Source: Gemmatimonadota bacterium (GTDB taxonomy: Bacteria; Gemmatimonadota; Gemmatimonadetes; Gemmatimonadales; Gemmatimonadaceae). Taken from it: a stretch of 34,009 nucleotides of DNA. This document shows positions 1-8,957 of the stretch, one piece after another. Where the stretch lies: contig PMAE01000068.1 of NCBI GenBank assembly GCA_003152485.1, positions 6,601-40,609 of the forward strand. Direction: 5' to 3'. The notes beneath the pieces are model-generated. The model was given only the letters and a program-made list of their open reading frames with translations. It had not been told where the DNA came from and made no database searches. The position numbers and the translations under genes were made by a program. Position 1 is the stretch's first letter, and every line of letters begins with the position of its first letter.

Positions 1-795
1 CCGCCGCTCCACATCGTCGGCGTTGACATCACCGACCGCGATCAGCACGCAGTTCCGAGGCTGAAAAGCCGTCGTGTACGACGCCACGAGGTTCTGGCGC
101 GTGATCGCGGCAATGGAACGTTCGGTGCCGAGCGTCGGGCGCCCATACGGGCTCTCGCCCCCGTAGAGGATGACGTCGAACGCGCGGGACGCCACGAACG
201 GAGCCTGGTCACTCAGCTCGATGAGCTGCGTCGCACGTAGCTGTTTCGCCCGCTCCACCTCATCGGCCGCGAACGCCGGATGAAGGGCGACGTCCGCGAA
301 GAGCGCCAACGCGCTGTCCAACTGCACCACCGTGGTGTGGAGCCCGATCGTCGTCTGATCCCATGAGCTGCGCGCGTTGAGGGACACACCCAGCAACGCC
401 TCTTGCTCCGCGATGGCCGTCGCCGAACGGCTCGCGGTCCCGCGCGTCAAGAGGTTCGCGGCGAGTGTCGAGACGCCCGCCTTGTCGGCGGCGTCCGCCT
501 CAGTCCCGGTACGCGCCACGAGGATAAAATCCGCGAGCGGGAGGTTATGCCGCTCCACGATCGCCAGCTGGAGTCCGTTGGGCAGCACCCGCCGGGTAAT
601 CGTCGGGAGGACCAGTGTCGCCGGTGGCCCGAGTACGGGCGGCCGCGACCGGTCGAACGCCGTGGCCGGGGCATCCCCACTCGCGTGTGGGTGCGAACAG
701 CCCGCGACCCACGCGGCGACGACGACTGCGCCCGACCCCGTGATGGGTCGCCAGCCGCGCCGCACCGCCCTGACCGCCCGCACTGGGCGGCTCAT
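1..795 (-). CDS. M16-family peptidase-like lipoprotein, non-catalytic partner, partial
   Basis: The first 265 codons of an M16 (pitrilysin/insulinase) family protein are visible; the C-terminal part lies beyond the left edge. The N-terminus has a basic stretch, a hydrophobic segment and a lipobox AWVAGC (Cys33), so the product should be an outer- or inner-membrane lipoprotein facing the periplasm. The family N-terminal strand is clear (VLPNGLQLAIVE, residues 70-81), but where active members carry HLLEH this protein reads TLAAN (110-114), so both zinc histidines and the catalytic glutamate are missing. M16 proteins often work as a catalytic plus a non-catalytic subunit, and this would be the latter. 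Its ATG overlaps the TGA of the upstream catalytic gene in an ATGA arrangement, which supports both the start and co-translation. Confidence 0.88.
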   Translation of the reverse strand, partial: MSRPVRAVRAVRRGWRPITGSGAVVVAAWVAGCSHPHASGDAPATAFDRSRPPVLGPPATLVLPTITRRVLPNGLQLAIVERHNLPLADFILVARTGTEADAADKAGVSTLAANLLTRGTASRSATAIAEQEALLGVSLNARSSWDQTTIGLHTTVVQLDSALALFADVALHPAFAADEVERAKQLRATQLIELSDQAPFVASRAFDVILYGGESPYGRPTLGTERSIAAITRQNLVASYTTAFQPRNCVLIAVGDVNADDVERR

Positions 796-2174
796 TGGAT
801 GGGCGCCCCGCGAATCTGCAGCTCGGGGTGTCCCTGCGGCACGACCGTCAAGATCACCGCGTGAGCACCGAGGTAGGTGCGTGCGACCCGTTGCAGGTCC
901 GCCGTGGTGAGGCGCGCGTACCGGGCGGCATCCTGCTGGATGTAGTCCGGGGTCCCGGCGAACCAGTCGTAGTAGTTGAGCAGATCGGCCTGCGACGACA
1001 CGCTGGCCAGGGCGTCGAGCGCTCTCGCATGGTGCACGTTCTTCGCGCGGAGAAGCTCCAACTCAGTGACTCCGCTGTCGATCACCCGCCGGACCGCGGC
1101 CCGCACGAGCGTGTCGATCCGCGCAGGCGCCACGTCGGGCTTGGGAAGGACCTCGATCCGGAAGAGTCCATCCAACCGATGGCCCTCTTGTCTCGCAGAC
1201 ACTTCCTGCGCCACCTGCCGGTCGTAGACGAGGCCACGGTAGAGGCGAGACGCCTTGTCACCGGCCAGGATGTAGCCGAGCAGCTCCAGCGCCGCGTCGT
1301 CAGGGGCAAACGCCTTCACCGAGTGCCACGCGTAATACACATTGGGCAGCTGCACGCGATCCTCGAGCACCAGGAAGGTGTCCCGAGGCACCGTGAATAC
1401 CGGTACGATCGGCCGAATCGGGAGCGTGGGCCCTCGCGGAATGTCGCTGAAGTATCGGGCGATCCAGCGCTTGGCCGAATCCGGCCGAAAATCGCCCGCG
1501 ATGACGAGCGTCGCGTTGTTCGGCGCGTAATACGTGCGGAAGAAACCTCGCACGTCGTCGAGCGACGCCGCGCTCAGGTCGGTCATCGAGCCGATGACAG
1601 GCCAGGAGTAGGGATGGCTTGGTGGGTAGAGCGCGGCGAGAATGGTCTCGTCCGACCGGCCATAGGGCTGGTTGTCATAACTCTCACGGCGCTCGTTCTT
1701 CACCACATCGCGCTGCAAGTCGACTTTCGGAAGATCCATCGTCGGCAGCAGCCAGCCCATCCGATCCGCGTCGAGCCACAGCGCCAGCGGCAGCGCGTTG
1801 GAGGGCATCCACTCGTAGTAGTTGGTGCGATCTTCCGTCGTGTAGCCGTTGTTGTTCGCCCCCGCGCCTTCGAGCCATTGGTCGAACTTCCCGACCGGGA
1901 CATGCTGCGAGCCCATGAACATGATGTGCTCGAACAGATGCGCGAATCCCGTTCGTCCTCGTTTCTCGTCGCCCGAGCCGACGTGATAGTAGGTGCTGAC
2001 CGCCACGATCGGCACCGTGTGGTCTTCGTGGAGCACGACCTCGAGACCATTCGCCAGCACGTATTTCTCGATCCGGAGGCGCGGGATGTCGCTCGTTTGC
2101 GCGCCGGCGCGGTCAGGGCGACCCAGCAACGCGGTGGCCGCGATCGCGACGGCCAGCCCCCAACCATACGCCAT
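792..2174 (-). CDS. Zinc-dependent M16 peptidase, catalytic subunit, secreted
   Basis: A 460-residue M16 metallopeptidase. It has an N-terminal signal peptide (hydrophobic residues 4-17, likely cleavage after the Ala-Gly-Ala near residue 25), so it should act in the periplasm. The inverted zinc motif HLFEH is at 79-83, with the third zinc ligand probably Glu161 in VVKNERRES, at the family spacing. The N-terminal domain is followed by the M16_C domain (about 200-380). Length fits single-repeat bacterial M16B enzymes that pair with an inactive partner, here the next gene. Its ATG shares one base with the TAA of hmgA, so it appears to be read through from the phenylalanine catabolic operon. The substrate is unknown; members degrade small peptides or trim exported proteins. 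Confidence 0.93.
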   Translation of the reverse strand: MAYGWGLAVAIAATALLGRPDRAGAQTSDIPRLRIEKYVLANGLEVVLHEDHTVPIVAVSTYYHVGSGDEKRGRTGFAHLFEHIMFMGSQHVPVGKFDQWLEGAGANNNGYTTEDRTNYYEWMPSNALPLALWLDADRMGWLLPTMDLPKVDLQRDVVKNERRESYDNQPYGRSDETILAALYPPSHPYSWPVIGSMTDLSAASLDDVRGFFRTYYAPNNATLVIAGDFRPDSAKRWIARYFSDIPRGPTLPIRPIVPVFTVPRDTFLVLEDRVQLPNVYYAWHSVKAFAPDDAALELLGYILAGDKASRLYRGLVYDRQVAQEVSARQEGHRLDGLFRIEVLPKPDVAPARIDTLVRAAVRRVIDSGVTELELLRAKNVHHARALDALASVSSQADLLNYYDWFAGTPDYIQQDAARYARLTTADLQRVARTYLGAHAVILTVVPQGHPELQIRGAPIQ

Positions 2175-3367
2175 TACGATGTCGGCGGATTGAATTGCGC
2201 ATGCTGCGCTTCGACCCAGGACTTGTGATAGTGCGGGTCCTCGATCGCCAACGCCGCCTTCGCGACCTTGAGCGGCCGGAAGGAATCCATCATCACCGCC
2301 AACTCATTGGTGAACTTCGCCCCGATGCTGGCCTCGGCGCGGCCCGGGTGCGGCCCGTGTGGGATCCCATCCGGATGGTGGGTGATGCTGCCAAACTCGA
2401 TCCCCTTCCGGCTCATGAACTCGCTCGACGCGTAATACAGCACTTCGTCGGAATCGACGTTGCTGTGATTGTACGGTGCCGGCAACGCGTTCGGGTCGAA
2501 ATCGAACGGACGCGGGCAGAACGAACATACGACAAAGCCATCACCCTGGAAGGTCTGGTGCACCGGCGGCGGTTGATGCACGCGGCCCACGATCGGTTCG
2601 AAGTCGTGGATGTTGAACGCCCACGGGTAGTAGTAGCCGTCCCAGCCCACGACATCGAATGGATGATGGTCGAGAACGATCTCGGTGAGGCCGTCGTACT
2701 GTTTCGTCAGAATCCGAAAGTCGCCCATCTGATCGATCGGCCGTAACCCCGTGGGACGACGGATGTCACGCTCCGAGTAGGGTGCGCCCTCGATCAGTTG
2801 TCCGAATTCGTTCCGGTACCGCTTCGGCCACCGGATGTGACCACGACTCTCGATGATGAGGAATTTGGACGGCCCATCGGATGGGGCGAGCTTGAACTGG
2901 TGCGTGATGCCGCGGTGGATGACCAGATAGTCGCCTTCCCGATAGGGGAGCTCGCCGAACGGCGAGACCAGAACCCCTGACCCCTTGCTGACGTACACGA
3001 TCTCGTCGGCCTGGGCGTTCTTGTAGAAGTGAGTGTCCTGCTGATCCGGCTCGACGTACAGCATGGCGACTTCAGCGTTGAACAGCAGCGGCACGCGGTC
3101 CAACGTGGGGCTTCCGCCTGGCTGCACGCGTCCGGTCAGGAAATGCCGGTGTCGCAGCGCCGCGTCGCCGTCCGCTTCGTACGCCAGCTCGCGAATGCGG
3201 CGCGCCGATTTCATGGTGGTCGGCGGATGGGTGTGATACAGCAGCGACGAGGTCCCCGTAAACCCCTCGTGTCCCATCAGCTCCTCCGCGTACAACCCTC
3301 CGTCCGGCTTCCGAAAGACGGTGTGTCGCTTCCGAGGTATCTCGCCCAACGTGTGATAGATCGGCAT
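2174..3367 (-). CDS. hmgA: Homogentisate 1,2-dioxygenase
   Basis: Opens the aromatic ring of homogentisate to maleylacetoacetate with Fe(II) and O2 in the cytoplasm, the central step of tyrosine breakdown. The product is 397 residues if translation begins at the ATG at 3367, which gives the family N-terminus MPIYHTLGEIPRKRH; an open frame extends upstream, but its residues are not family-like. Iron ligands can be proposed by spacing against the human enzyme (His335, Glu341, His371): His301 in PYNHSNVDSDE and His337 in PHGPH are also 36 apart, with Asp307 or Glu308 as the acidic ligand. This is the shorter bacterial form, compared with about 430-445 residues in proteobacteria and eukaryotes. 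A 117-bp gap separates it from hpd, and no strong Shine-Dalgarno is visible before the ATG. Confidence 0.93.
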   Translation of the reverse strand: MPIYHTLGEIPRKRHTVFRKPDGGLYAEELMGHEGFTGTSSLLYHTHPPTTMKSARRIRELAYEADGDAALRHRHFLTGRVQPGGSPTLDRVPLLFNAEVAMLYVEPDQQDTHFYKNAQADEIVYVSKGSGVLVSPFGELPYREGDYLVIHRGITHQFKLAPSDGPSKFLIIESRGHIRWPKRYRNEFGQLIEGAPYSERDIRRPTGLRPIDQMGDFRILTKQYDGLTEIVLDHHPFDVVGWDGYYYPWAFNIHDFEPIVGRVHQPPPVHQTFQGDGFVVCSFCPRPFDFDPNALPAPYNHSNVDSDEVLYYASSEFMSRKGIEFGSITHHPDGIPHGPHPGRAEASIGAKFTNELAVMMDSFRPLKVAKAALAIEDPHYHKSWVEAQHAQFNPPTS

Positions 3368-3484
3368 GGAGATTCGGTAGTGAGTGGGTCGCGGTGAGTG
3401 GTGAGGGATTGATGTCGGTCGCGTCGGCGGCACCATCCGAGCTTCAGACGCTACGCAGTTTCCACACGCCACGCACCACTGGTC

Positions 3485-4609
3485 TCAGAGATTTCCTCGC
3501 AGCGCCTGCTCCCGCTCGATCGCTTCGAAGAGTGCCTTGAAATTTCCCGCACCGAAGCTCTTCGCGCCCTTCCGCTGGATGATCTCGTAGAACAGCGTCG
3601 GACGGTCTTGCACCGGCTTGGTGAAGATCTGCAAGAGATAGCCTTCGTCGTCCCGATCCACGAGGATCCCGAGCTCGCGGAGTGGTTCCAGGTCTTCGTC
3701 GATCTTGCCGACGCGGGCGATGACGCTGTCGTAGTACGTGGTCGGCACCCGCAGGAACTCGACGCCATGATCACGGAGGGCGGTCACGGTCCCCACGATA
3801 TCGTCGGTCGCGATCGCGATGTGCTGCACGCCCGGCCCGCCATAGAACTCGAGATACTCATCGATCTGCGATTTCCGCTTACCCTGCGCCGGCTCGTTCA
3901 GTGGAAACTTGATCCGTCCATTGCCGCTCGAAACGACTTTGGACATGAGCGCGGAGTACTCCGTGGAGATATCCTTGTCATCGAACGAGATCAGGTTATA
4001 GAACCCCATCACCGTCTCGTAGAAGCCGACCCAGCGATTCATCGCGCCCAGCTCGACGTTGCCGACGCAGTGGTCCACGTACTTGAGCCCCACGGGCGGA
4101 GGATCGCATCGCGACTCGATCGGCACGTAGCCGGGCATGAACGCACCGCGGTAGTTGCGCCGCTCGACGAGCGAGTGGACGGTATCGCCATACGTCTGGA
4201 TGGCCGCCGTCACGACTTCACCCATGTCATCGCTCAGCACCGTCGGTTGCTGCACGGCCTGGGCGCCGCGGGCGACCGCGATCTCGAACGCGCGCCGCGC
4301 GTCGTCCACCCACAGCGCGAGGTCCCGCACTCCGTCACCATGCGTCGCCAGGTGCGCCGCCACCGGTCCGGTCGCGCGCAGCGGCGTCGTCAGGACCAGT
4401 CGCACCTTGTCCTGCTCCAACACGTAGCTCGCCCGGTCCCGGGTGCCAGTCTCGGGCCCCCGGTAGGCCACCAGTCGAAACCCGAAGGCGGTCCGATAGT
4501 AGATGCTCGACTGTTTCGCGTTTCCGACGTACAGCTCGATGTGATCCGTGCCATTGATCGGAAAGGCGTCGGTCACGGGCGCGGTCACCGGCTTGGTCTG
4601 CGTTGCCAT
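3485..4609 (-). CDS. hpd: 4-hydroxyphenylpyruvate dioxygenase
   Basis: Converts 4-hydroxyphenylpyruvate to homogentisate by oxidative decarboxylation, hydroxylation and side-chain migration, using Fe(II). The 374-residue length and two vicinal-oxygen-chelate domains (about 20-155 and 175-345) fit the family. The facial triad is visible: His180 (KYVDHCVGN), His263 (VQHIAIATDD) and Glu342 (LFYEIIQRKG). The C-terminal helix signature GAGNFKALFEAIEREQ, which closes the active site, is intact. Start choice is secure: GGAGGA lies 5 nt upstream of the ATG. The gene sits between phhA and hmgA in reaction order. Confidence 0.97.
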   Translation of the reverse strand: MATQTKPVTAPVTDAFPINGTDHIELYVGNAKQSSIYYRTAFGFRLVAYRGPETGTRDRASYVLEQDKVRLVLTTPLRATGPVAAHLATHGDGVRDLALWVDDARRAFEIAVARGAQAVQQPTVLSDDMGEVVTAAIQTYGDTVHSLVERRNYRGAFMPGYVPIESRCDPPPVGLKYVDHCVGNVELGAMNRWVGFYETVMGFYNLISFDDKDISTEYSALMSKVVSSGNGRIKFPLNEPAQGKRKSQIDEYLEFYGGPGVQHIAIATDDIVGTVTALRDHGVEFLRVPTTYYDSVIARVGKIDEDLEPLRELGILVDRDDEGYLLQIFTKPVQDRPTLFYEIIQRKGAKSFGAGNFKALFEAIEREQALRGNL

Positions 4610-4699
4610 CTGTGTCCTCCGTCATAACGGTGCATCGCGTGCCCGACACCTACGACGACGACGCTTCGCGCGCCCCGTCTACGCCGGTCCACACCGCGG

Positions 4700-5659
4700 C
4701 TACGCCGCGGCTTTCGGCGCGTCGAGGAAGCTCTTCACATCGACTTCACTCATGGCCGGCTCGCCGACCGCCACGTTGTCCAACTTGCCTGCCCGCATCC
4801 ACACCTCGAGTTCGCCGACGAGCTCGAACAGATGCTCGAACGATTCGATGTAGAACAGCAACGGCTGCCGGCGGTCGATCTCGAACGACTGATTGACCAC
4901 CCATTCGAGTTGGAACGGGTACCGCTGCACGGCGGGCGAATCGACCGCATGCGCGATCTCGCCATGCGAGCTCAGAAGTCCGCTGCCATACACTTTATAA
5001 CCAACGCCATTCCGCGCCCGCATCAACCCGAACTCGATGCTGAACCAGAAGAAGCGCGCCATCGCCCGAAACACGCTGGTGATCCGACGAACCTGTTCGC
5101 CCTGGTCGCGGATGCCGGCCACGAGCGACACCGCCGTGTGGGCACAGTCACCGAACCGGACCAGCGTGTCCGCAAACGCCTGGTCCGTGTGCATAGGCAC
5201 GTGACCCGCGATGTCGTGGAAAATGTCGGGCTCGGGCAGGTAGTCGAGCGACACTCCGTCGCGAATCGTGATCGTGGTCGGGAATTCACGGTTGCGCAGG
5301 CAATCGAAGAACACGAATGCCGGAACGTAGCCGCTGACCCCCTTCGCCCGGAATCCGGTACGGGGGGCGAGGAACTGATTCACTTCGTCCAGCCGCGGCA
5401 CACGGTCCGCAGGCAGACAGAGCGCGTCGATGCCCTGCAGAAATCGGTCGTTGGCATACGCCTGCCACCGGTCGCTCATTCGAGAGAAGAGGTCGCGCCA
5501 CGCATTGTGGTTCGATGAGCTGTACAACTCGTAGGGCTGCTGGATGTACAGCTGTCCAGCCCGCTGGGCCTGCTCGATGAACGGCGACTGGGTCGTCGTC
5601 AGCCCCGGGGCGATGCCGACGTCAGCCTCCGCTCCACGATCCATCGTCGGAGTAGCCAT
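4700..5659 (-). CDS. phhA: Phenylalanine 4-monooxygenase (pterin-dependent)
   Basis: Hydroxylates phenylalanine to tyrosine using a tetrahydropterin and Fe(II). The catalytic-domain signature PDIFHDIAGHVPM carries the two iron histidines, His148 and His153. The third ligand is probably Glu209 in FWFSIEFGL. The interval from His148 to that Glu is about 61 residues, longer than the roughly 45 in the compact Chromobacterium and human catalytic domains, so an insertion sits near residues 170-190. There is no N-terminal regulatory ACT domain, as expected for bacterial forms (319 residues). The ATG is 3 nt downstream of the aacS stop, behind GGTAGGGG. No pterin-4a-carbinolamine dehydratase (phhB) gene is in the window. 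A 90-bp spacer with a short CCGCGG inverted repeat at the stop codon precedes hpd. Confidence 0.94.
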   Translation of the reverse strand: MATPTMDRGAEADVGIAPGLTTTQSPFIEQAQRAGQLYIQQPYELYSSSNHNAWRDLFSRMSDRWQAYANDRFLQGIDALCLPADRVPRLDEVNQFLAPRTGFRAKGVSGYVPAFVFFDCLRNREFPTTITIRDGVSLDYLPEPDIFHDIAGHVPMHTDQAFADTLVRFGDCAHTAVSLVAGIRDQGEQVRRITSVFRAMARFFWFSIEFGLMRARNGVGYKVYGSGLLSSHGEIAHAVDSPAVQRYPFQLEWVVNQSFEIDRRQPLLFYIESFEHLFELVGELEVWMRAGKLDNVAVGEPAMSEVDVKSFLDAPKAAA

Positions 5660-5662
5660 CCC

Positions 5663-7687
5663 CTACCAATCTAGCGACTTGGCGAATGCCCGATATTCGG
5701 CCAGCGCCCCCGGATTGGCGAGGGCATCGGTATTATCGACCGGCCGTCCGTGGATGGCCTCGCGAACCGCCAGCTCGGCGATCTTGCCGCTGATCGTCCG
5801 CGGGATGTCGGCCACCGACCGGATGCGCCGCGGGACATGGTGGGGGCTCGTATTCCGCCGGATCACATCCCGGAGGCGCGTGCACATGGCCTCATCGAGC
5901 ACCGCGCCCGGCGCCAGCCGCACGAACAGCACGACCTCGGTGTCGATGCCGCCATCCGCACCCCGGATCTCCGCGCCCACGGCCACGCTCTCGAGTACCT
6001 CGGGGAACTGCTCGACCTGGCGATACACCTCCGCGGTCCCGATCCGCACACCACCCGGATTCAGGGTCGTATCGCTTCTGCCGTAGATCACGACGCCACC
6101 ACCATCGGTGAGCCGCGCCCAATCGCCGTGGCGCCAGACGTTGGGGTAGCGGGCGAAGTACGCCGCCCGGTAGTTCGCACCGTCGGGATCGTTCCAGAAG
6201 GCGACCGGCATGCTCGGAAAGGGCTGCGTGCAGACCAATTCGCCCGCCGTACCGACGACCGCGCGGCCGGACTCGTCGAACACCGCCACCGCCATCCCCA
6301 GCCCGCGACCCTGGATCTCGCCGCGCCGGACCGGAGTCAGCGGATTGCCCAGCACAAAGCACGAGACGATGTCGGTGCCTCCGCTGATGCTCGACAGCTG
6401 AACGTGCGCGCCGATGTCGCGCCGCACGTAGTCGAAGCTGGGCGCCGCAAGCGGACTCCCGGTGGACAACACCGCCCGCACGCCACGCACGTCGTGCGTA
6501 TGGCCGGGGCGCAACCCCTGCTTCTCCGCCAACGCGAGATACTTCGCGCTCGTGCCGAACACGGTCACCCCTTCGTCCGCCGCCATGTCCCAGAGCACCG
6601 ACGGCCGGGCTGGTGGTATTGCCGCGCCGTCGTACAACACGGCGGCCGCGCCGGTCGCGAGCACGTTGACCAGCCAGTTCCACATCATCCATCCGCACGT
6701 GGTGTAGTAGAACAGCCGATCGTCGCGGTGTACATCGACGTGCAGCACGTGCTCCTTGAGCAGTTGCAGCAGGGTGCCGCCCGCCCCGTGCACGATGCAT
6801 TTCGGCATACCGGTCGTGCCAGACGAATACAGGATGAACGCGGGATGGTCGAAGGGCAGCCGCGTATAGGCGGGCGCTGCGGTGTCGTGGGTGCCAAGAA
6901 AATCGCCCCAGCGGACCGCCCCGGGGATGCGGTCGATCGGCGCGTCGTCGTCCAGATACGGTACGACGACCACGCGCTCGATGGTCGGAAGCCCGCGCAC
7001 CACCTCCGCGATGCGCCCGCGGAGATCGATGCGCTTGCCCGCGTAGCGATAGCCATCCGCGCAGATCAGCACTCGAGGCCTGATCTGCCCGAATCGATCG
7101 ACGACCGCGGCCGCACCGAAATCCGGCGAACTGCTGGACCACACCGCACCCACGCTCGTGGTCGCCAACATCGCGATCACCGTTTCCGGGATATTGGGGA
7201 GGAAGCCGGCGACGCGGTCCCCCACGCCGACTCCCGCACCACGCAGCGCGCTCGCGCACGACGCGACGGCCTGCCGCAACTCACCGTACGTGAGACGGCC
7301 CGCGGGACCGGCCTCTCCCCACGCCACCAGCGCCAGCGCCGCATCATCGGCGGCGAGAAGGTTCTCCGCGAAGTTGAGCCTCGCCCCTGGAAACCACCGC
7401 GGCCCCAACGTCGCGTCGGGCGGCGCCATTCGGTCCCGACCCACGAGGACGTCGTCCCACACGGACCCGTCGGCGCGCTCGCTGGCGATGACGCCGCAGT
7501 ACCGCCACACGGCGGCCCAAAAACGGTCGGGATGCGCGATCGACCAGTGATGCAGCCGCGCGAACGCGTCGGGCGCGTCGGCAGCCGTGAGGGTGTGCTC
7601 ACCGCCGGCACGCTGCGCCTCGATGAACGCCGCCGCTCGCGTACGGCGCTTGGCGTCCGCCGTGAGCTCCCATTGCACGTCAGTCAT
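5663..7687 (-). CDS. aacS: Acetoacetate-CoA ligase (acetoacetyl-CoA synthetase)
   Basis: An ANL-superfamily ligase of 674 residues that activates acetoacetate to acetoacetyl-CoA through an acyl-adenylate. The ATP P-loop-like motif YSSGTTGMPK is at 287-296. Further landmarks are CGWMMWNW, the GGTDIVSCF core motif and YGRSDTTLNPGGVRIG before the C-terminal lid. A PRTISGKIAE tail contains the catalytic lysine. The N-terminal part (WFPGARLNFAENLL) is the acetoacetyl-CoA synthetase/Acs-type extension. Context is a strong argument: it is the first gene of the phenylalanine/tyrosine operon, whose pathway ends in fumarate plus acetoacetate. It starts only 31 bp from the divergent MFS gene. Another short-chain acyl-CoA synthetase activity cannot be excluded, but acetoacetate fits best. 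Confidence 0.93.
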   Translation of the reverse strand: MTDVQWELTADAKRRTRAAAFIEAQRAGGEHTLTAADAPDAFARLHHWSIAHPDRFWAAVWRYCGVIASERADGSVWDDVLVGRDRMAPPDATLGPRWFPGARLNFAENLLAADDAALALVAWGEAGPAGRLTYGELRQAVASCASALRGAGVGVGDRVAGFLPNIPETVIAMLATTSVGAVWSSSSPDFGAAAVVDRFGQIRPRVLICADGYRYAGKRIDLRGRIAEVVRGLPTIERVVVVPYLDDDAPIDRIPGAVRWGDFLGTHDTAAPAYTRLPFDHPAFILYSSGTTGMPKCIVHGAGGTLLQLLKEHVLHVDVHRDDRLFYYTTCGWMMWNWLVNVLATGAAAVLYDGAAIPPARPSVLWDMAADEGVTVFGTSAKYLALAEKQGLRPGHTHDVRGVRAVLSTGSPLAAPSFDYVRRDIGAHVQLSSISGGTDIVSCFVLGNPLTPVRRGEIQGRGLGMAVAVFDESGRAVVGTAGELVCTQPFPSMPVAFWNDPDGANYRAAYFARYPNVWRHGDWARLTDGGGVVIYGRSDTTLNPGGVRIGTAEVYRQVEQFPEVLESVAVGAEIRGADGGIDTEVVLFVRLAPGAVLDEAMCTRLRDVIRRNTSPHHVPRRIRSVADIPRTISGKIAELAVREAIHGRPVDNTDALANPGALAEYRAFAKSLDW

Positions 7688-7693
7688 GCCGTC

Positions 7694-7709
7694 GTAAGGT
7701 ACCAGTTAC
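7694..7709. promoter_or_regulatory. Palindrome in the aacS/MFS divergent gap
   Basis: The whole gap between the divergent starts is 31 bp (7688-7718). It holds GTAA-GGTACC-AG-TTAC, a symmetric element centred on GGTACC. With so little room, promoters for the two genes must overlap each other or the coding sequences. This could be a shared operator. No -10/-35 pair is convincing by eye. Confidence 0.3.
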
Positions 7710-7718
7710 ATTGCCCGC

Positions 7719-8957
7719 GTGCCTGCTTCGACAGCCGCTCTCCGATGCCGCGACTTTCGACTGCTGTTCATCGGGATCGTCGTGTCGAACGTCGGGTTGC
7801 AGATGCAAAGCACGGCGATTGGATGGGAGCTGTACGACCGTACGCATTCGGCGTACGCCTTGGGCTTCGTGGGTCTGGTCGCGCTTCTGCCGATGCTCGC
7901 GCTGGCGCTCCCCGCCGGCCACATCATTGATACTCAAGACCGCCGCCGCGTGCTCATGGCCTCGTTGGCGATCTTCACGATCAGTTCGGTCGGCCTCGCC
8001 TTCGTGTCCGCGGCGCGGGGACCGCTAGTGGCGCTCTACGGATGTGTCCTCATCAGCGGCGTCGCGCGCGCGTTTCACACACCCGCGCGAAACGCGCTGC
8101 TCCCGGGCCTCGTGCCAGCCACCCTGCTCGCCAACGCCGTCACGTGGAACAGCGGTGGGTGGCAGCTCGCGTCCGTCGTCGGACCCGCGCTCGGCGGGGC
8201 ATTGATCGCCGCCCGGGGCGGCGCGTTCGCGGTGTATCTCTGTTCGGCCGTCGGGACGCTCACCTTCTTCTTCCTGGCGGCGGCCATCCGACACCGGTCG
8301 GCCGAACGTCTGGCGGGGGAAATCACCGTGTCGGCGCTCGTGGCCGGCGTCCGATTCGTGGCCCGGAGCAAGCTGCTACTAGCGACGATCACGCTCGACC
8401 TGTTCGCGGTCCTGTTGGGCGGCGCATCGACGCTGCTCCCGATCTACGCGAAGGATATCCTGCACGTCGGCCCGGCGGGTTTGGGTTGGCTCGATGCCGC
8501 GCCGTCACTTGGCGCCGTGCTCATGGCCGTCGGATTGGCGAGTCGGCCGCCGATGCGGCGAGCCGGTCGCACGCTGCTCTGGGCTGTCTTCGGTTTTGGC
8601 GTCGGCACGCTCGTCTTCGGCCTGTCGACGTCCTTCCCCCTCTCGCTGGCCATGCTCGCGGTGATCGGCGGACTCGACATGGTGAGCGTCGTCATCCGCC
8701 ACACGATTGCCCCGCTCGTCACGCCAGATGAGATGCGAGGTCGTGTCGGCTCGATCACCGGTCTGTTCATCGGGACCTCCAACCAACTCGGCGGCTTCGA
8801 ATCCGGGGCCGTAGCGGGCGCGTTCGGACCCGTCTTCTCGGTCGTATCGGGCGCGATCGGAACGATCATCGTGGTGATCGCCGTGGCCTGGCATTGGCCC
8901 GCGATTCGCCGGTTGGGCACCCTCGCCAGCGTCGAGTCCGAGCCCATCATCGTGTAG
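7719..8957 (+). CDS. MFS transporter, EntS/MFS_3-type exporter
   Basis: A 412-residue major facilitator with about twelve hydrophobic segments and the typical N-terminal sequence CRDFRLLFIGIVVSNVG. The loop 2-3 signature is AGHIIDTQDRRRV, a variant of the MFS DRxGRR motif. The central cytoplasmic loop (about 190-205) and second half (LLPIYAKDILHVGPAGLG, then MRGRVGSI) match the EntS-like exporter group. It is predicted to move a small molecule across the inner membrane by proton antiport; the substrate cannot be told. The start is GTG at 7719, the only sensible one given the divergent neighbour. It points toward the head-group operon but is separated from it by the TonB fragment, so shared function is not assured. 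Confidence 0.88.
   Translation: MPASTAALRCRDFRLLFIGIVVSNVGLQMQSTAIGWELYDRTHSAYALGFVGLVALLPMLALALPAGHIIDTQDRRRVLMASLAIFTISSVGLAFVSAARGPLVALYGCVLISGVARAFHTPARNALLPGLVPATLLANAVTWNSGGWQLASVVGPALGGALIAARGGAFAVYLCSAVGTLTFFFLAAAIRHRSAERLAGEITVSALVAGVRFVARSKLLLATITLDLFAVLLGGASTLLPIYAKDILHVGPAGLGWLDAAPSLGAVLMAVGLASRPPMRRAGRTLLWAVFGFGVGTLVFGLSTSFPLSLAMLAVIGGLDMVSVVIRHTIAPLVTPDEMRGRVGSITGLFIGTSNQLGGFESGAVAGAFGPVFSVVSGAIGTIIVVIAVAWHWPAIRRLGTLASVESEPIIV

Noticed and set aside
2174..3472. Longer hmgA reading from 3472
   Set aside because: The 35 extra residues are not family-like; MPIYHTLGEIP at 3367 is the conserved start.
5750..7930. A 726-codon plus-strand frame antisense to aacS
   Set aside because: The aacS translation has all ANL motifs, while the antisense product is low-complexity and crosses the divergent MFS start.
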